Source: Melastoma dodecandrum
Taxonomy: Eukaryota > Streptophyta > Magnoliopsida > Myrtales > Melastomataceae
Length of the DNA stretch: 64,000 bases
Direction: 5' to 3'
Assembly: GCA_029817715.1 (NCBI GenBank)
Contig: JARUPY010000396.1
Coordinates: 4,340,001 to 4,404,000, forward strand
Below the pieces are notes generated by a model. The model searched no databases and was not told the origin of the DNA. It worked only from the letters and a program-made list of their open reading frames with translations. A program made the translations under genes and the position numbers. This document shows positions 1 to 10,889 of the stretch, piece after piece (positions within the stretch are counted from its first letter, which is position 1; each line of letters begins with the position of its first letter).

Positions 1-15
1 TGACATGTTTTGTTA

Positions 16-40
16 TCTCTCTCTCTCTCTCTCTCTCTCT
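16..40. repeat. (CT)n microsatellite
   Basis: A run of about 12 CT dinucleotides lies downstream of the RING gene stop codon. It is either in the far 3' UTR of that minus-strand gene or in flanking DNA. Simple repeat; no function inferred. Confidence 0.9.
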
Positions 41-371
41 GAGGAATCCATGTAGCTGATTTAGCTGGAAGGGGAATGTTTTTGGGAACTTGTTTGGATC
101 GTGTAAGTCTTGGCTGAGACATTTTTGGATATCTACTACATTCACAAGTCAACTATTACTTCGGAGGAACTGTGATGAGGAGGAAAGAGTAAAGTCTGTA
201 CAAGTTTAATATGCACTCATGGACTAAGAGTCATGCGTGCAGCAAAAGAATTAGTTCGGGCCCACAAAGGGATGCGCCGCACTATATCCTCGTTTTAACG
301 AGATATCTGGAAGGAACTTGTTTCACGACAGACAGTACTGCCGTTGCTGTCTGCCTATTCCTTATCCATCT

Positions 372-2483
372 TCAGGAGGATACGGCCTGGGTTTTGCATA
401 TTGGGCAGACGTTCTTCACGAGCATCCACTTTCTTAGGCAGTCCGCATGATAATCGTGTCCGCAGTCCAGACAGCCTAACTCTTCCTGGTCTTGGTAATC
501 GCCCTATAAACAAGGTGGGGTAAGATAACAGGCAGAAGCTAACACGGTTGGTAAACTTGTAATAAAAATCAATAAAAGCGTCCTACCAGGCATATGATGC
601 AGCTGGCAGCTTCCTCGTCGAATCTCTGAGACTCTTCAGCATCAGCACGGGTTGAAGGTAACTCATAACGCCTTGTTCGAAGCTGATTCGTTATGCTTTC
701 TTCAGACAATCCAGTGTTTACGCTGCCAATACGCTCCCCAAGTGCGAGTAGCTCCTGCATCAGAGACCAAATCAGCTATCCCATAGTCAGCGATTGATGC
801 AGTTCTTCCAATTTCCAATACAGAAGAAGATGCAATACCAAAAAAAAATGTAGCAATGCCATCAAGAACTGAGCCCCTAAGCGAATTACCTCGTAAGACA
901 TGTGCTCTATATCCATCCGCATTTCGCTATGATGATCATTATGATGCTCTGGGAGATCTATTATTGCAACGTCCTGCACACAAGGATCATGCATACAGTT
1001 AACAATCAAATTTCAACAGGTATACCATGACCATACTTGAATAAGAAAATTCTTACATCAATATATCTCAAGTAAGGAATGCCAGAACGAATCTGCATTG
1101 TCTCTGGTACACTCCTCGTTTGCAGTTGGTTCGTCCCAATTCTGATCTGTCTGGAAGATACACGTAGCCTAGGGCCAACAGGACTAGACAAAGAAATGGT
1201 TCCACTTGGTAGAGGAAGAGGGGGTGCCAGAACTTGAGGGCGGAATTGAAAGCAATGGTCTCTCATGCTCTGCATCTGACGCAGTTGTTGAAGATTGCGA
1301 TCCCCATGTCCTGCAAGGACAAGATCTGGAGAAGTCATGGTTCCGTCTTTTGTGTCAATCTCAGCTCATAAATCCACACCCATGACAACTTATGAAGGAA
1401 CTCTATTTGAGTTGCCAACTAACATGAAGGCATGCGACGCAACGAAGTCTATATTAGTCATATTACAAGAAAGAATTATAATTCTTTTACTTATAATTCT
1501 TTTACTTATAGTGAACAAGGAAAATCTAAGACAGTAATCCTACTTTTAAGTATAATCAGAGAAATCTGATGAGCTAAGTGCTGCATGCAGTGGAACACCT
1601 AATCCTGATAAGAGAAATCTGACACTTTGGCAGTTATGACATCCTCAAAATCCCAAAAATCAAACCATTTTCTAGCAGAATCTTATTGATTTGTTCTTGT
1701 AATACAATTAGAAAAGATAAAATGTGTCTCTCACCCATAATAAGATGTCTTACCCAGCATAAAAGGAATAGCAGGGGAGTGGTTCCAAGCAAGACAACCC
1801 ACGGGCCCAAGAAGAGGATTATCAACAACCGTTTGGTCTAAAGGGAAAACACTTACTGGCTGAAAAGACTCTGTGCCATTGATTCCATGGGCAAAACCAT
1901 TATAATAACTGGGATGTATAGGATTTAATCCTGCAGCCCTTGATCTCACTCTCAAACTCCTGTCATCATTATCAATCTCAATAGGCAGAAACCTGTTGCC
2001 TCCAACATACTGAGGAGGATGCCCGTAATACAAATGCCCAGAATCATTTGGAGCATTGACCGAAGCACTTGTGCTCTCATAATGATGAAAATATGAGCTT
2101 CCCGCACTAGATTCGGCATTTTTCCTACTGTAAGAGCTTCCACTACTCTCCTTGAAGTGATTTGCAGCAATGTCCTCAGAGAAATCTCCACAGACAGGCA
2201 TGTTGTTGTATGAGGGCAGCAGATGATGGGGCAATCCATAATTAATGGGAACACCCGGTACTCTTGGTGCGGCTAGAAGAACCGCAGATGGGTAACAAAC
2301 ATTGGATGATGTTGATGCACTGAAATTCATCTGATGCGGCACAAAACCATGATTTTGCTGCTGAAGATCGATGCTAGAAACACCCCCCATGAGAATGCTG
2401 GGACCTGGATTTGTGAGACCAGGAGTAGTTTGCTCCCTTACCTGATCACCAGCACTTCCGCCACGATGCGTCTGTGGATTCAT
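372..2483 (-). CDS. RING-H2 E3 ubiquitin ligase (HIP1/ZFP1/MBR-like)
   Basis: Five coding exons on the minus strand: 2483-1754, 1310-1057, 973-890, 754-587, 503-372 (455 aa, phases consistent). The first exon encodes a long low-complexity region with Gly/Ser/Asn/Tyr-rich stretches and an ILMGGVSS motif seen near the N terminus of this group. The C terminus has the MRMDIEHMSYEELLALGERIG block typical of plant MBR/RHG1A-like E3s, followed by a C3H2C3 RING-H2 at about residues 408-448: C408, C411, C426, H428, H431, C434, C445, C448. The RING recruits an E2 and transfers ubiquitin; the substrate is unknown. The start was taken at MNPQTHRGG because a plausible acceptor (TTGTAG) lies just upstream, so the more upstream in-frame ATG is intronic. 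The leader probably extends through one or more UTR introns to about 3600. From memory it is closest to At3g15070. Confidence 0.85.
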
Positions 2484-3650
2484 CTCTAAAGTTGTAAATG
2501 CCACAGATATTCCTGATTCTACAATAGAAAGCAAATGTGGAGAGTTAGGGCTCTTCATGCTCATAAATAACATTATTCAAAATATAAGATACATCACCAA
2601 GTCCACATGATTCAGCACTATAGATCAGCAAAACCATAAGAAGAAAATGGCAAGCAACAGCGCACAGAAATTGGTAAACATGACTGTTTGGCTACATTGG
2701 GCTCCTTCCAGTGATGCTATCACTGCAGGCATCGGCTAGACATGTAGCAAAGATCTGGGTGCCTCCATGGATTGTGCACTTGCTGGTCAAGCATTTAAAA
2801 CTCCAGTCATTATTCACAATTTACTATACTCAAATGGCCTGAGTTAATTTCTGTCAACCCCGGGTCGAGCTTTTCCTTGATGAACCAAGGATTCGTATAT
2901 CACGAAACCGTGATTATTACTCAGCTCCATGAACTCCTGAACATCACAAAAGAACAACACGTGCAAACCCAATCCCAACTGACTTAAAGCCCCTCGGGAG
3001 AAGAACTACCAACAAAGGCAGGGCTGCACAGGGACAGTTGCATTCTCCTCCTCTCCAAATTCAACCACCACACAGGCACGGTTCTTTCTAGCGGTCAGAG
3101 GAACAGGAATCCAATTACAAGCAGCCGATGATTTAAAATGAAGAAAACGACCCCCTAATCTAACGGATCTTCATGCCACCACTTGACATCAAGACGTTGG
3201 AAAGTCTCAACATCGTGATGATCGGAGCCAAGAACTCCTCTTCTAAACCAGAATAAACAAACGCAATAACTCGCCGCCAAACAAAATCAAGAAAATGGGA
3301 TTGGGATGGTGGGGAGGCATAGGGAAAAGCCCCGATCTTTACGATCGACCCAGGATGAACCCTCCCCACCAGGGACGAAAGAAACCCGGGAATCCGCGAG
3401 CCTAAGACTTCCACATTCCCCCGGGAAAAAAAGGAAAGAAGAAAAAGAAAACGAAGAAGACCCAGAAAACTAACCGTTACAGGAGGTGGGTGGGGAGTTA
3501 TCGGAGAGGGAAAGAGCGGAGGGCTGGTGGATCATGCGACGGAAACAACTGGTAAGAATACTACGGAGGGAGTTCCTTCACAGAATCTTGTCCGCTCCTC
3601 CACAAACCTTCTAACCGTTGATGACGACGGACAGCTTCCACCTTTTTCTT
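2484..3650 (-). other. 5' leader and UTR introns of the RING gene
   Basis: No convincing coding sequence. A GC-richer stretch at about 3160-3600 followed by AT-rich DNA looks like a first noncoding exon and promoter of the minus-strand RING gene. Exact splice sites were not resolved. Confidence 0.4.
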
Positions 3651-4382
3651 TCTCCCCTCCCTTCCTTCCTTCTAGCCATTTATATATTTAACCAAATTAC
3701 CGCCAACGCAAGAACAAATATATTATATTATATTATCTTTACGAAATGAGTAAAATTTAGTTTCCGAGTTTGTATGTATATGAATATATTGTTGTTATGG
3801 TGTTTCCATTTGGACAATTAGCCATGAGATTGTGATTTATAGGCTCTTACTTACGGGCCTCCGATCCACTCACGTACTTTCGTGAATATTTTATTGTTAC
3901 AGCGAGTTTCGAAAAAATTCGCGAAACGCAATCATAATTTTTAAATTTATGTCTATACTGTAGCGAGAGTGAGTTTTCAAAACGTAAATTTATGAAAGAG
4001 TATTGTAAATATATTTTTAACTAGAAAGTATTATAATGTTGCATTCAAGAAAGGGTGTTAAACCCTTTTTCCCTTTATAATAATTTTGCCCCACCAAGTT
4101 TTTTTAAAAAGGTTTTTAACTAAAAAGTATCATAATATAGATTTAAGAAAGGGTGTTGTAAATATATTTTTATAAATTTCAATATGACTCTCATTTCTCT
4201 GTTCAACGTAGAATCCTTTGTTATTGTTTAGATTATAATTGTATTTTCTTTCCATAGTAAATTTCCAAAATAGAGAAATACACATATGAATGGTTAAATT
4301 AGTAAAAAAAATTCATCATTCTGATTCTTCATTTTCCCTGCCGCTCCCTCTTCGTATTCTCGTTATTCGTTTTACAACAATA
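3651..4382. other. AT-rich intergenic DNA
   Basis: AT-rich sequence between the RING promoter and the Mutator-like element. It contains two related copies of an AAGAAAGGGTGTT motif near 4048 and 4144, next to TTTTTAACTA..AAGTAT(C)ATAAT, so a small degenerate duplication is present. No gene seen. Confidence 0.5.
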
Positions 4383-4392
4383 ATAACTTAAA

Positions 4393-5243
4393 GGTAAATA
4401 TACGTTTATGATCTCAATTATAGGCCTTTCATATGTGAAAATGACTTTATTTGTGGTAACTTCAATTAACCTTAACTATAAGTATTGTTTGGTTTATGGT
4501 CTTACCATGAGGCGTCAATAGACATGTCTTACGTGGCCTAACAAAATGCCTTTTTTTCCTACGTGGTTGAGTCACGTGTATTTAAAAATGACAAAATATA
4601 TATTTATGGCTCTAATTATAGAATATATTTCGTTTACGGCAATAATTTCGTTTATTTTTTTCTCTTGTGCCCTGAACCGAAGATGATAGTGTAACTTAAG
4701 CTAGGAGGTGATGAAGTTAAGGCCTTAGAATGTTGTGATATAGGGTCTACTTATATTTGATTTTATGACGAGGATTTGCTTGCATGACGAAGAAATTGTT
4801 GGAATGAAATATTGAGGTGGTGCAAAAAAGAGAACAAGCTGTTAAATATCAAATCAGGAAGTTTGAGTTTAAATATAGGAAGCTGAAATATAAAAGAAGT
4901 CGAGTTGCATTGTGGTTCAACTTTTGGAATTGTAATCCATCACCTTCGAACTCGAGTTACACATCATCTCCAGTTCGTGTTACAGGAAAAACAATGAAAT
5001 TATTGTCATAAACGAAAGTTGTCATAATTGGGGCTATAAATATATTTTTTTCTCATTCAAATCCACGTCAGTCCACCATGTAGGAAAAAAAAGAGGGTTC
5101 CGTTAGGCCACGTATGATAGTCTATTAACGTCGTCACGTTAAGGCTATAAAGAAAACTATACATAGAGTTCGAGGCATAAGAGAAAAAAAAATAAAGCTA
5201 TGGACACAAATAAAATTCAGCTTATAATTGAAGTATATTTTGC
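4393..5243. mobile_element. Non-autonomous Mutator-like element with long inverted repeats
   Basis: The 851 bp segment is bounded by a perfect 10 bp direct repeat ATAACTTAAA (4383-4392 and 5244-5253), the 9-10 bp target duplication size of MULEs. Its ends are imperfect long inverted repeats: the left end GGTAAATATAC matches the reverse complement of the right end (GCAAAATATAC). Further in, TCAATTATA..TTTATTTGTG and the block AATAGAC..TACGTGGCCTAAC (around 4515-4540) recur inverted around 5103-5135. No transposase is encoded. A 64-codon open frame inside (4817-5011) matches nothing I recognise. Confidence 0.75.
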
Positions 5244-5283
5244 ATAACTTAAACGTAAGTCAAAGAATTTTCACATACTCGAC

Positions 5284-5336
5284 GGGCCAATCATACTTCC
5301 AAGCCCACAACCATATAATGGGCCTAATTAGGCCCA
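5284..5336. promoter_or_regulatory. Site II (TGGGCC/GGCCCA) promoter cluster of the RTN4IP1 gene
   Basis: GGGCC, AGCCCA (5301), TGGGCC (5319) and GGCCCA (5331) lie 55-110 bp before the first ATG. Site II elements are bound by TCP factors and are typical of plant housekeeping and mitochondrial-protein genes, which fits the predicted mitochondrial product downstream. Confidence 0.55.
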
Positions 5337-5391
5337 CAAATTGAATTCACCCCCCTTCCAATTTTAATCTACCTTCACAAGAGCGGCTACA

Positions 5392-5490
5392 ATGGCGGCC
5401 ACGCCCCCCCGCCTCCGCCGCCCTGCAACTTCAGCCCCACCCTCCACTCCTACTTCTCGAACGCGCAGCTCCCAATTCAACCGCAACTGA
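5392..5490 (+). CDS. Upstream ORF in the RTN4IP1 leader (32 codons)
   Basis: ATG at 5392 in a strong context (A at -3, G at +4) opens a 32-residue Arg/Pro/Ser/Thr-rich frame that stops 21 bp before the main start. If the transcript starts within the site II region, ribosomes would meet this ATG first, so it could lower translation of the main frame. Peptide conservation is unknown; it may equally be an untranslated accident. Confidence 0.35.
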   Translation: MAATPPRLRRPATSAPPSTPTSRTRSSQFNRN

Positions 5491-5511
5491 AGAACCTGCC
5501 AACAGAAAAGG

Positions 5512-7486
5512 ATGAGATTCCCAGGTGGTCCCATTATGGCGAGGAGCTGTCATTACCGTTTTGTTGGGATCAGGTCCTTGGTGACGCGCTGCAGGGCGGT
5601 GGTCCTTCCCCGGTTCGGCGCCCCAGAGGTTTTGCAGCTTAGGGACGACGTCGATGTCCCCCAGCTTGAATCACGGGATGTCCTCGTCCGCACCCGCGCT
5701 GTCTCAGTCAATCCTCTCGATAACAGGGTCAGGTCCAAGATTCCATCTTTTTTTTAGCTGTTTGGTTGGATGGGTTATGGGCGTAGGGGTCTTGATGGTA
5801 ATTTTTTTCGGCGGTTTCCAGATGCGTGCCGGGTACGGTCGTTCGATATTTGAACCGCTTCTGCCCCTCATTTTGGGTAGGGATGTCAGCGGTGAGGTCG
5901 CGGCCGTCGGGCCAAGGGTCAGGTCGCTGGCCGTAGGTCAGCAGGTTTTTGGGGCGTTGCATCCGACCGCAGTTAGAGGCACTTATTCTGATTATGCTGT
6001 TCTCTCCGAGGAGGAGCTCATTCCTAAGCCGGATTTGATTTCTCACGTGGTAGGTGCTGTGTGCGGGGTGCTGGTTTAAGCAGAAACCTTTTTCTGCTGG
6101 CGGCGGCTCGATCTCCGTTGCCAGTTTGCTCTCTTTTCTACTGCTTCATCTCTGAATTATGCAGGATGCATCTGCTATTCCTTTTGCTGCGTTGACTGCA
6201 TGGCGAGCATTAAAGGGTACTGCTAGAATAGCTGAGGGGTATGCTCATCTTTAATTTGTGTTTCTGTGCATGTAATCTGTTGCTTGCTCCCGTCTTCTTG
6301 GTGTAGTATAGTTTAGTACTTCTTATTGAGCAGTATAGTTCAGTTACATGCTATCTACGAGCAGTTTTCTTTGTTCACAAGGAAGGGTTCTTCTCAAGTA
6401 GTAAAGTCAGTACCCCTGGCATGATTTTATGCATAATAGGCAAAGGGTGCTCGTAATTGGTGGGGGCGGCGCTGTTGGTTTCGCTGCCATTCAGATAGCA
6501 GCTGCTAATTCTTGTCATGTCGTAACAACTTGTGGAGGCCAGAGTACAGCAAGAGCTTTGGTTGCTGGTGCCGAGCAGGCGGTCGACTACACAGTGGAGG
6601 TAAGTTTAACGGATTACAGCATCCTGCATTTCTGTTGTCCCCTAAAGCAGTTTGATCCTGGGTTTAGGAGTTGTACCGATTCTAGTTTTTTCTTTTTGGC
6701 TGAGTTGTTTTCATTTTCATGGTAGGACATTGAGTTGGCTATAAAAGGGAAATTTGATGCAGTTTTGGACACTATTGGTGCATCGGAGACCGAAAGAATA
6801 GGTGTGAGTTTTTTAAGGAGAGGAGGACACTACATGACCCTTCAGGTCAGTGGTGGGAAATGGTAAACTGAATTCTTGCTTATTACAAAACGCTCCATCT
6901 TATGAATTTGATTGCAGGGGGAGGCAGCATCTTTATCCGATAGGTATGGAATTGTGGTAGGACTTCCGATGGCTACAGCAATACTGCTAAAGAAGCAATT
7001 TCAGTACCGGTATTCTCATGGGATAGGTATGCCTTTCTCGCATGAATCAAATCAACGTAAAATTCAGAGATGATTAGAACAGAAAACTTCTGCCTCAAAA
7101 TTCTATGCTCGAGACCTGCCTTAATGTTCTTGACCACCTGTTCATGGATGAATAGCGAAACTTAGACTCTTTTTAGGATAGTTGGTTTTCCCATATCAAT
7201 GACATTACTTGCGGAAGATTCTCCAGGGATGTTCTGTTTCTCCCATGGTTTGATTTTTGTTGCTTCTGTCGGGCTCTTACCTCCGCATGATCGATTGCTT
7301 ACAGAATATTGGTGGACGTACATGAGAGCCGATCCCGACGGCCTGCACGAAATTCGCAGTCTCTGTGAATGCGGGAAGTTGAGCATCCCGGTGGACAAGA
7401 CATTTCCCATATCACAAGTGAAAGAGGCTCATGAGGCTAAAGACAAAAGGCTCATTCCTGGTAAAGTAGTGCTGGAACTGGACTAG
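5512..7486 (+). CDS. RTN4IP1-like mitochondrial quinone oxidoreductase (MDR family)
   Basis: Seven exons: 5512-5727, 5822-6049, 6165-6238, 6440-6599, 6726-6845, 6918-7026, 7305-7486 (362 aa; 354 aa if translation starts at 5536). The N terminus is Arg-rich with no acidic residue for the first 40 residues, consistent with a mitochondrial presequence. It is followed by the family start RAVVLPRFGAPEVLQL. The GroES-like part contains AVSVNPLDNR and LILGRDVSGEVAAVG. The Rossmann nucleotide-binding loop is IGGGGAVGFAAIQIA (about 179-193). DAVLDTIGASE and the C-terminal PISQVKEAHEAK..IPGKVVLE are typical of the QOR branch, which lacks structural zinc. Human RTN4IP1/OPA10 is a mitochondrial NAD(P)H oxidoreductase linked to coenzyme Q synthesis; that role here is by homology. 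From memory it is close to At3g15090. Confidence 0.9.
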
Positions 7487-8101
7487 GAGTCCAGCCTCCC
7501 GGGCATCTGCAAATGGTCTTTCCCACTTTGTAAAGAGGGTAGGTAGATTGAGGCTTGTCGGACCGGCATCACGAACTTTGAAAATAAACACTGCCGAGCT
7601 GGGTGTAAGAAGATGGCCAAGCAGTTATTCTTGGAAGATCTTGTAAAAAGTTCTACTGTTTTGACTGCCCTCTACTGCAGAATCATCATTCTTTGGTTCT
7701 TAAGAAAAATTTAGTTCGAGCCTTCAGAAGGCGGAGGCCCAAAACCAAAACTGGGAGGGAACAGCTGGCCCCCTCGTTTATTATTACAAATCTCATTCCT
7801 ACTATTGTTATTACCCACACGGTGCAAACCACCAAGTAAAAGTGATTTCTCTGACAAAGGAGAACGGGGGTTCAATGAATTCACCAACCAACCAAAATCC
7901 CCATGTTGCAACAGTGATTTGGAGCTAAATAATTGAAACTCCTCCCCCCAATATGAACACGTGAACATGGCAACTCAAAGCTAAGTTAGAACAGCTGTCA
8001 AAACAGACCGCTTCGACCAATCTGGGTTTTTCTGTAGTTACCCACCACCAAAGTAACGGCGCCGCAAACCCTGCACTTCACATCTAATCTAGCTCTTGCC
8101 C
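7487..8101. other. 3' UTR and short spacer
   Basis: Holds the 3' UTR of the oxidoreductase gene and the promoter/leader of the next plus-strand gene. No further gene seen. Confidence 0.5.
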
Positions 8102-10057
8102 ATGAAGGTCTCGTCTTCCAAATCCATGCCCAGTCCCGGCAGGCCCCGCGTGGCCGTCCCCCAGATCTCCCTTTCCTCCTCCCTCAGCGGCCGGCTCAAG
8201 GCCAATGCCAGCATCAGGGGCGGCCATGCCTCTCCCATGTTCCCTCCGGAAGGCAAGAAGCGAGGGTGCGCTCACGAGGAACACGAGCCTTCGTCCCCCA
8301 AGGTCACCTGCATTGGCCACGTTAGGGTGAAGACCAAGAAGCAGGGGAAGAAGCGTGAGGCTAACCACCATCACCATCACAGTGGGGAGGTAAGTTTCAG
8401 GAGAGTCGAGGTCGGCACGAGCGGTTTACCCCATTCAGACCGTCAAGATTCCAACTTGATGAGTTCCCATCAGCAGATGAGCGACGGGGGGGAGGCTTGC
8501 AGGAAGTTCAGGATGTTCGGGGTCGAATGGAGCTGCTTCCAGCCATGCCGGTCGTCCTGCTCTGAGAAGGGGAGGGTGGGGGGAGGAGAAATCAAGGAGG
8601 AGAGTGACGCTGGGAGTTCCTGTGGTGCTGTTATAGCGAGGTGGCTGGTGGCGTTGCACGAAGGGCCGGACGATAAGGGTGGGGGGAGGAAGATAGAGCT
8701 AGTTATTGGCGAGGAAGAACACGTGGACGAGAGGAGTGGGAGTTACCGAAGACAGGTTTTCGAGGGGATCGAGTTCGATGAGAAAGGGATACTGGGTTTT
8801 GAAGGGAAGGAAGGTGTGGAGGAGGAAAGAGGGAGGGTTAGTGTCTGCATCCCGCCAAAGAACGCCCTCTTGTTGATGAGATGCAGATCTGATCCCGTTA
8901 AGATGGCTGCTCTGGTGGGTAGATTCTGCAATGATCCTGTGCGGCCAGCCGACGTCCATGATGATGGGAAGGAGGATCTTGACAATGTATCCGGCATTAG
9001 AGATCTGGAAGTGATTAGAGGTTGTCGTGATGACAAGGAAGTCAGAGAGCAATTGATTGGGTTAAATGACGGCGGTGGCGATGCCGTTCAAGGAGCAGTG
9101 CACTGTGCAACGATAGAGGAAGATGATGAAGAAGAGGCCGAGGTCAACCTTCTAGCTAATGAGCTCTATGACCTGATTAACAGTAATATTGAGGAGGAGA
9201 CTGCAATGGAGGAAGTGCCTAGGGAACCTGGAGTAAGCAGTTTTGTGCTTTCGGACGGAGAAAAACGGGATCCCTCGAGAAGTGATGATGCTGGCAACAG
9301 TGCTGAAGAGCATGATGGAGAAAAGGATACTTCGTATGGTTGTGTTCTATCTGTGCATTTCCCGGGAGACAGTGAAGACCGACGAGAATTGACGGAAGCA
9401 GAGGCTGAGGTTTCGCGCTCATTGGAGGCGAAGATGGGATCGGAAAGAGAAGAAAACCGCAAGGAAATGACCTGGCTTGGATCGGATATCAATAGCCACG
9501 GGAAATTGGAATCTGAGAAGAAAATAGAAGCCCCAAAATTGCCGGATTGTTTGTTGTTAATGATGCGTGAGCCAAAACTATCGATGGAGGTGTCCAAAGA
9601 AACTTGGGTTTGCAGCAATGACTTCCTCCGATGGCTTCCCCAACGTCCAGTCGCCAGCAGAATTCCTCCCAAGGTTGACAAGAGAGAAGACGACACGATG
9701 AAGGTAACCAGCCCAAAAAGTGGCTCCGCCGCATCTGCTGCCACAATCACCGCCGCTCCCTCCCTGACAGCTCAGCAAGAGCGAATACTGCTGCTACCGC
9801 CAAGGAATTCATGTTCTTTCCCGAGCAAAACATCAGACCACAGAACATCGGGGTCGGTGGCCCCCCTGATTGAGCAGAAGCTGGGAAGCGTGAAGGTTAT
9901 CGAGCCCTTCATCCTGAGTAGGTGCAAGTCGGAGCCGAGGCGGGCGGAAATGAAGCTCCCTCCTGATGCTACTACTTATTTATGGAAGAACAGGAGGCTC
10001 GAGCCCCACCACCGCCCGGTCAACAATCTCCTGAAAGCTGCCGGATTCGGGTATTGA
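8102..10057 (+). CDS. Plant-specific protein of unknown function, single exon
   Basis: An uninterrupted 651-codon frame beginning at the ATG in CCC-ATG-AAG-GTC. The first 90 residues are basic and contain SPGRPRVAVPQ and the conserved block PSSPKVTCIGHVRVK, followed by a Lys-rich patch and a run of five His. The middle is acidic and low complexity (EEDDEEEAEVN). Near the C terminus is PFILSRCKSEPRR with a WKNRR-type basic element. The same arrangement (a PSSPKVTC.GQVRVK-like N-terminal motif and an RCKSEP C-terminal motif) occurs in a family of plant proteins loosely labelled 'protamine P1-like' without a known function. No membrane segment or catalytic motif is visible. Nuclear or microtubule-associated roles would be guesses. 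Confidence 0.75.
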   Translation: MKVSSSKSMPSPGRPRVAVPQISLSSSLSGRLKANASIRGGHASPMFPPEGKKRGCAHEEHEPSSPKVTCIGHVRVKTKKQGKKREANHHHHHSGEVSFRRVEVGTSGLPHSDRQDSNLMSSHQQMSDGGEACRKFRMFGVEWSCFQPCRSSCSEKGRVGGGEIKEESDAGSSCGAVIARWLVALHEGPDDKGGGRKIELVIGEEEHVDERSGSYRRQVFEGIEFDEKGILGFEGKEGVEEERGRVSVCIPPKNALLLMRCRSDPVKMAALVGRFCNDPVRPADVHDDGKEDLDNVSGIRDLEVIRGCRDDKEVREQLIGLNDGGGDAVQGAVHCATIEEDDEEEAEVNLLANELYDLINSNIEEETAMEEVPREPGVSSFVLSDGEKRDPSRSDDAGNSAEEHDGEKDTSYGCVLSVHFPGDSEDRRELTEAEAEVSRSLEAKMGSEREENRKEMTWLGSDINSHGKLESEKKIEAPKLPDCLLLMMREPKLSMEVSKETWVCSNDFLRWLPQRPVASRIPPKVDKREDDTMKVTSPKSGSAASAATITAAPSLTAQQERILLLPPRNSCSFPSKTSDHRTSGSVAPLIEQKLGSVKVIEPFILSRCKSEPRRAEMKLPPDATTYLWKNRRLEPHHRPVNNLLKAAGFGY

Positions 10058-10889
10058 TCCAAAGGATGATCGAAAGCTTATGAGAAGTAAACGCAAGGTT
10101 GTGGTCCAGAGTGTGAAGTTTCCTCGAGTTTCCTGTTGTAGTAAATGTGTAATGAATCTCATCTTGCATCTAGTTGTCGTTGTGGTTTTATGAATATGGA
10201 CATGATCAAGAGTGACGTACCATCTCCATGTACCAGTTAATAAAAAAATAATTCACCTAACTTGGGAAATGATTTAATAATGATAATAATCACAGAAATG
10301 GTAATAAAGGTGTTAGGAGTTTGGGAAATGGAAATAAAAAGGATAGGACAATGTCATGTCATCATTCCCTTCACATGTGCATGTGCTTCATCCCTCTGTC
10401 AGTAAAATTATTATTATTACTATGACAAGTTTTCTTGGAATGGTTGGTCTTTGTTTTTGGGCCCAGGGAGGAAGACAACTAAGGCCCCGATCATCATTCA
10501 GACGATTAGGAGTGTTCCATTGCCAACTAAGGAGGAGGGGGCTGGCTTCTTCATCTGCCATCTCCCTTGATTGATTGCCTCCCACCGATCTCTGGTTCTC
10601 GTCAAGGCTACCTCTCAGATTAAACCAAGTCTTTTATACAAACAAGAACGAGGGATCTTCTCCCAGCGGAGGGGTATGTCGTTCAGTGTGAGCGTCGACT
10701 CACTGCTGATCGCATGGCCAGCCCTGGAAATGAAATTTAGTTCTAGCAAATAACATGATTTCACAGACTGGAGATGGACCGTCAAAACACATGGAGAAAG
10801 TCTGAATGGAACTGAACCAGTTCGTCTGTCTAGCAATCAAAACCGGTTAGTGATTGTTCGGTACAGCCAAGACAGACGTCCCTTCGATC
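10058..10889. other. Convergent 3' spacer
   Basis: Lies between two convergent genes and contains their 3' UTRs, including AATAA-rich sequence near 10240-10340. No other gene supported. Confidence 0.5.

Noticed and set aside
4817..5011. 64-codon frame inside the Mutator-like element
   Set aside because: No transposase or known domain. It is likely filler DNA or a captured fragment that cannot be identified.
9166..9750. 194-codon minus frame opposite the unknown single-exon gene
   Set aside because: Antisense shadow of a well-formed plus-strand gene with conserved motifs.
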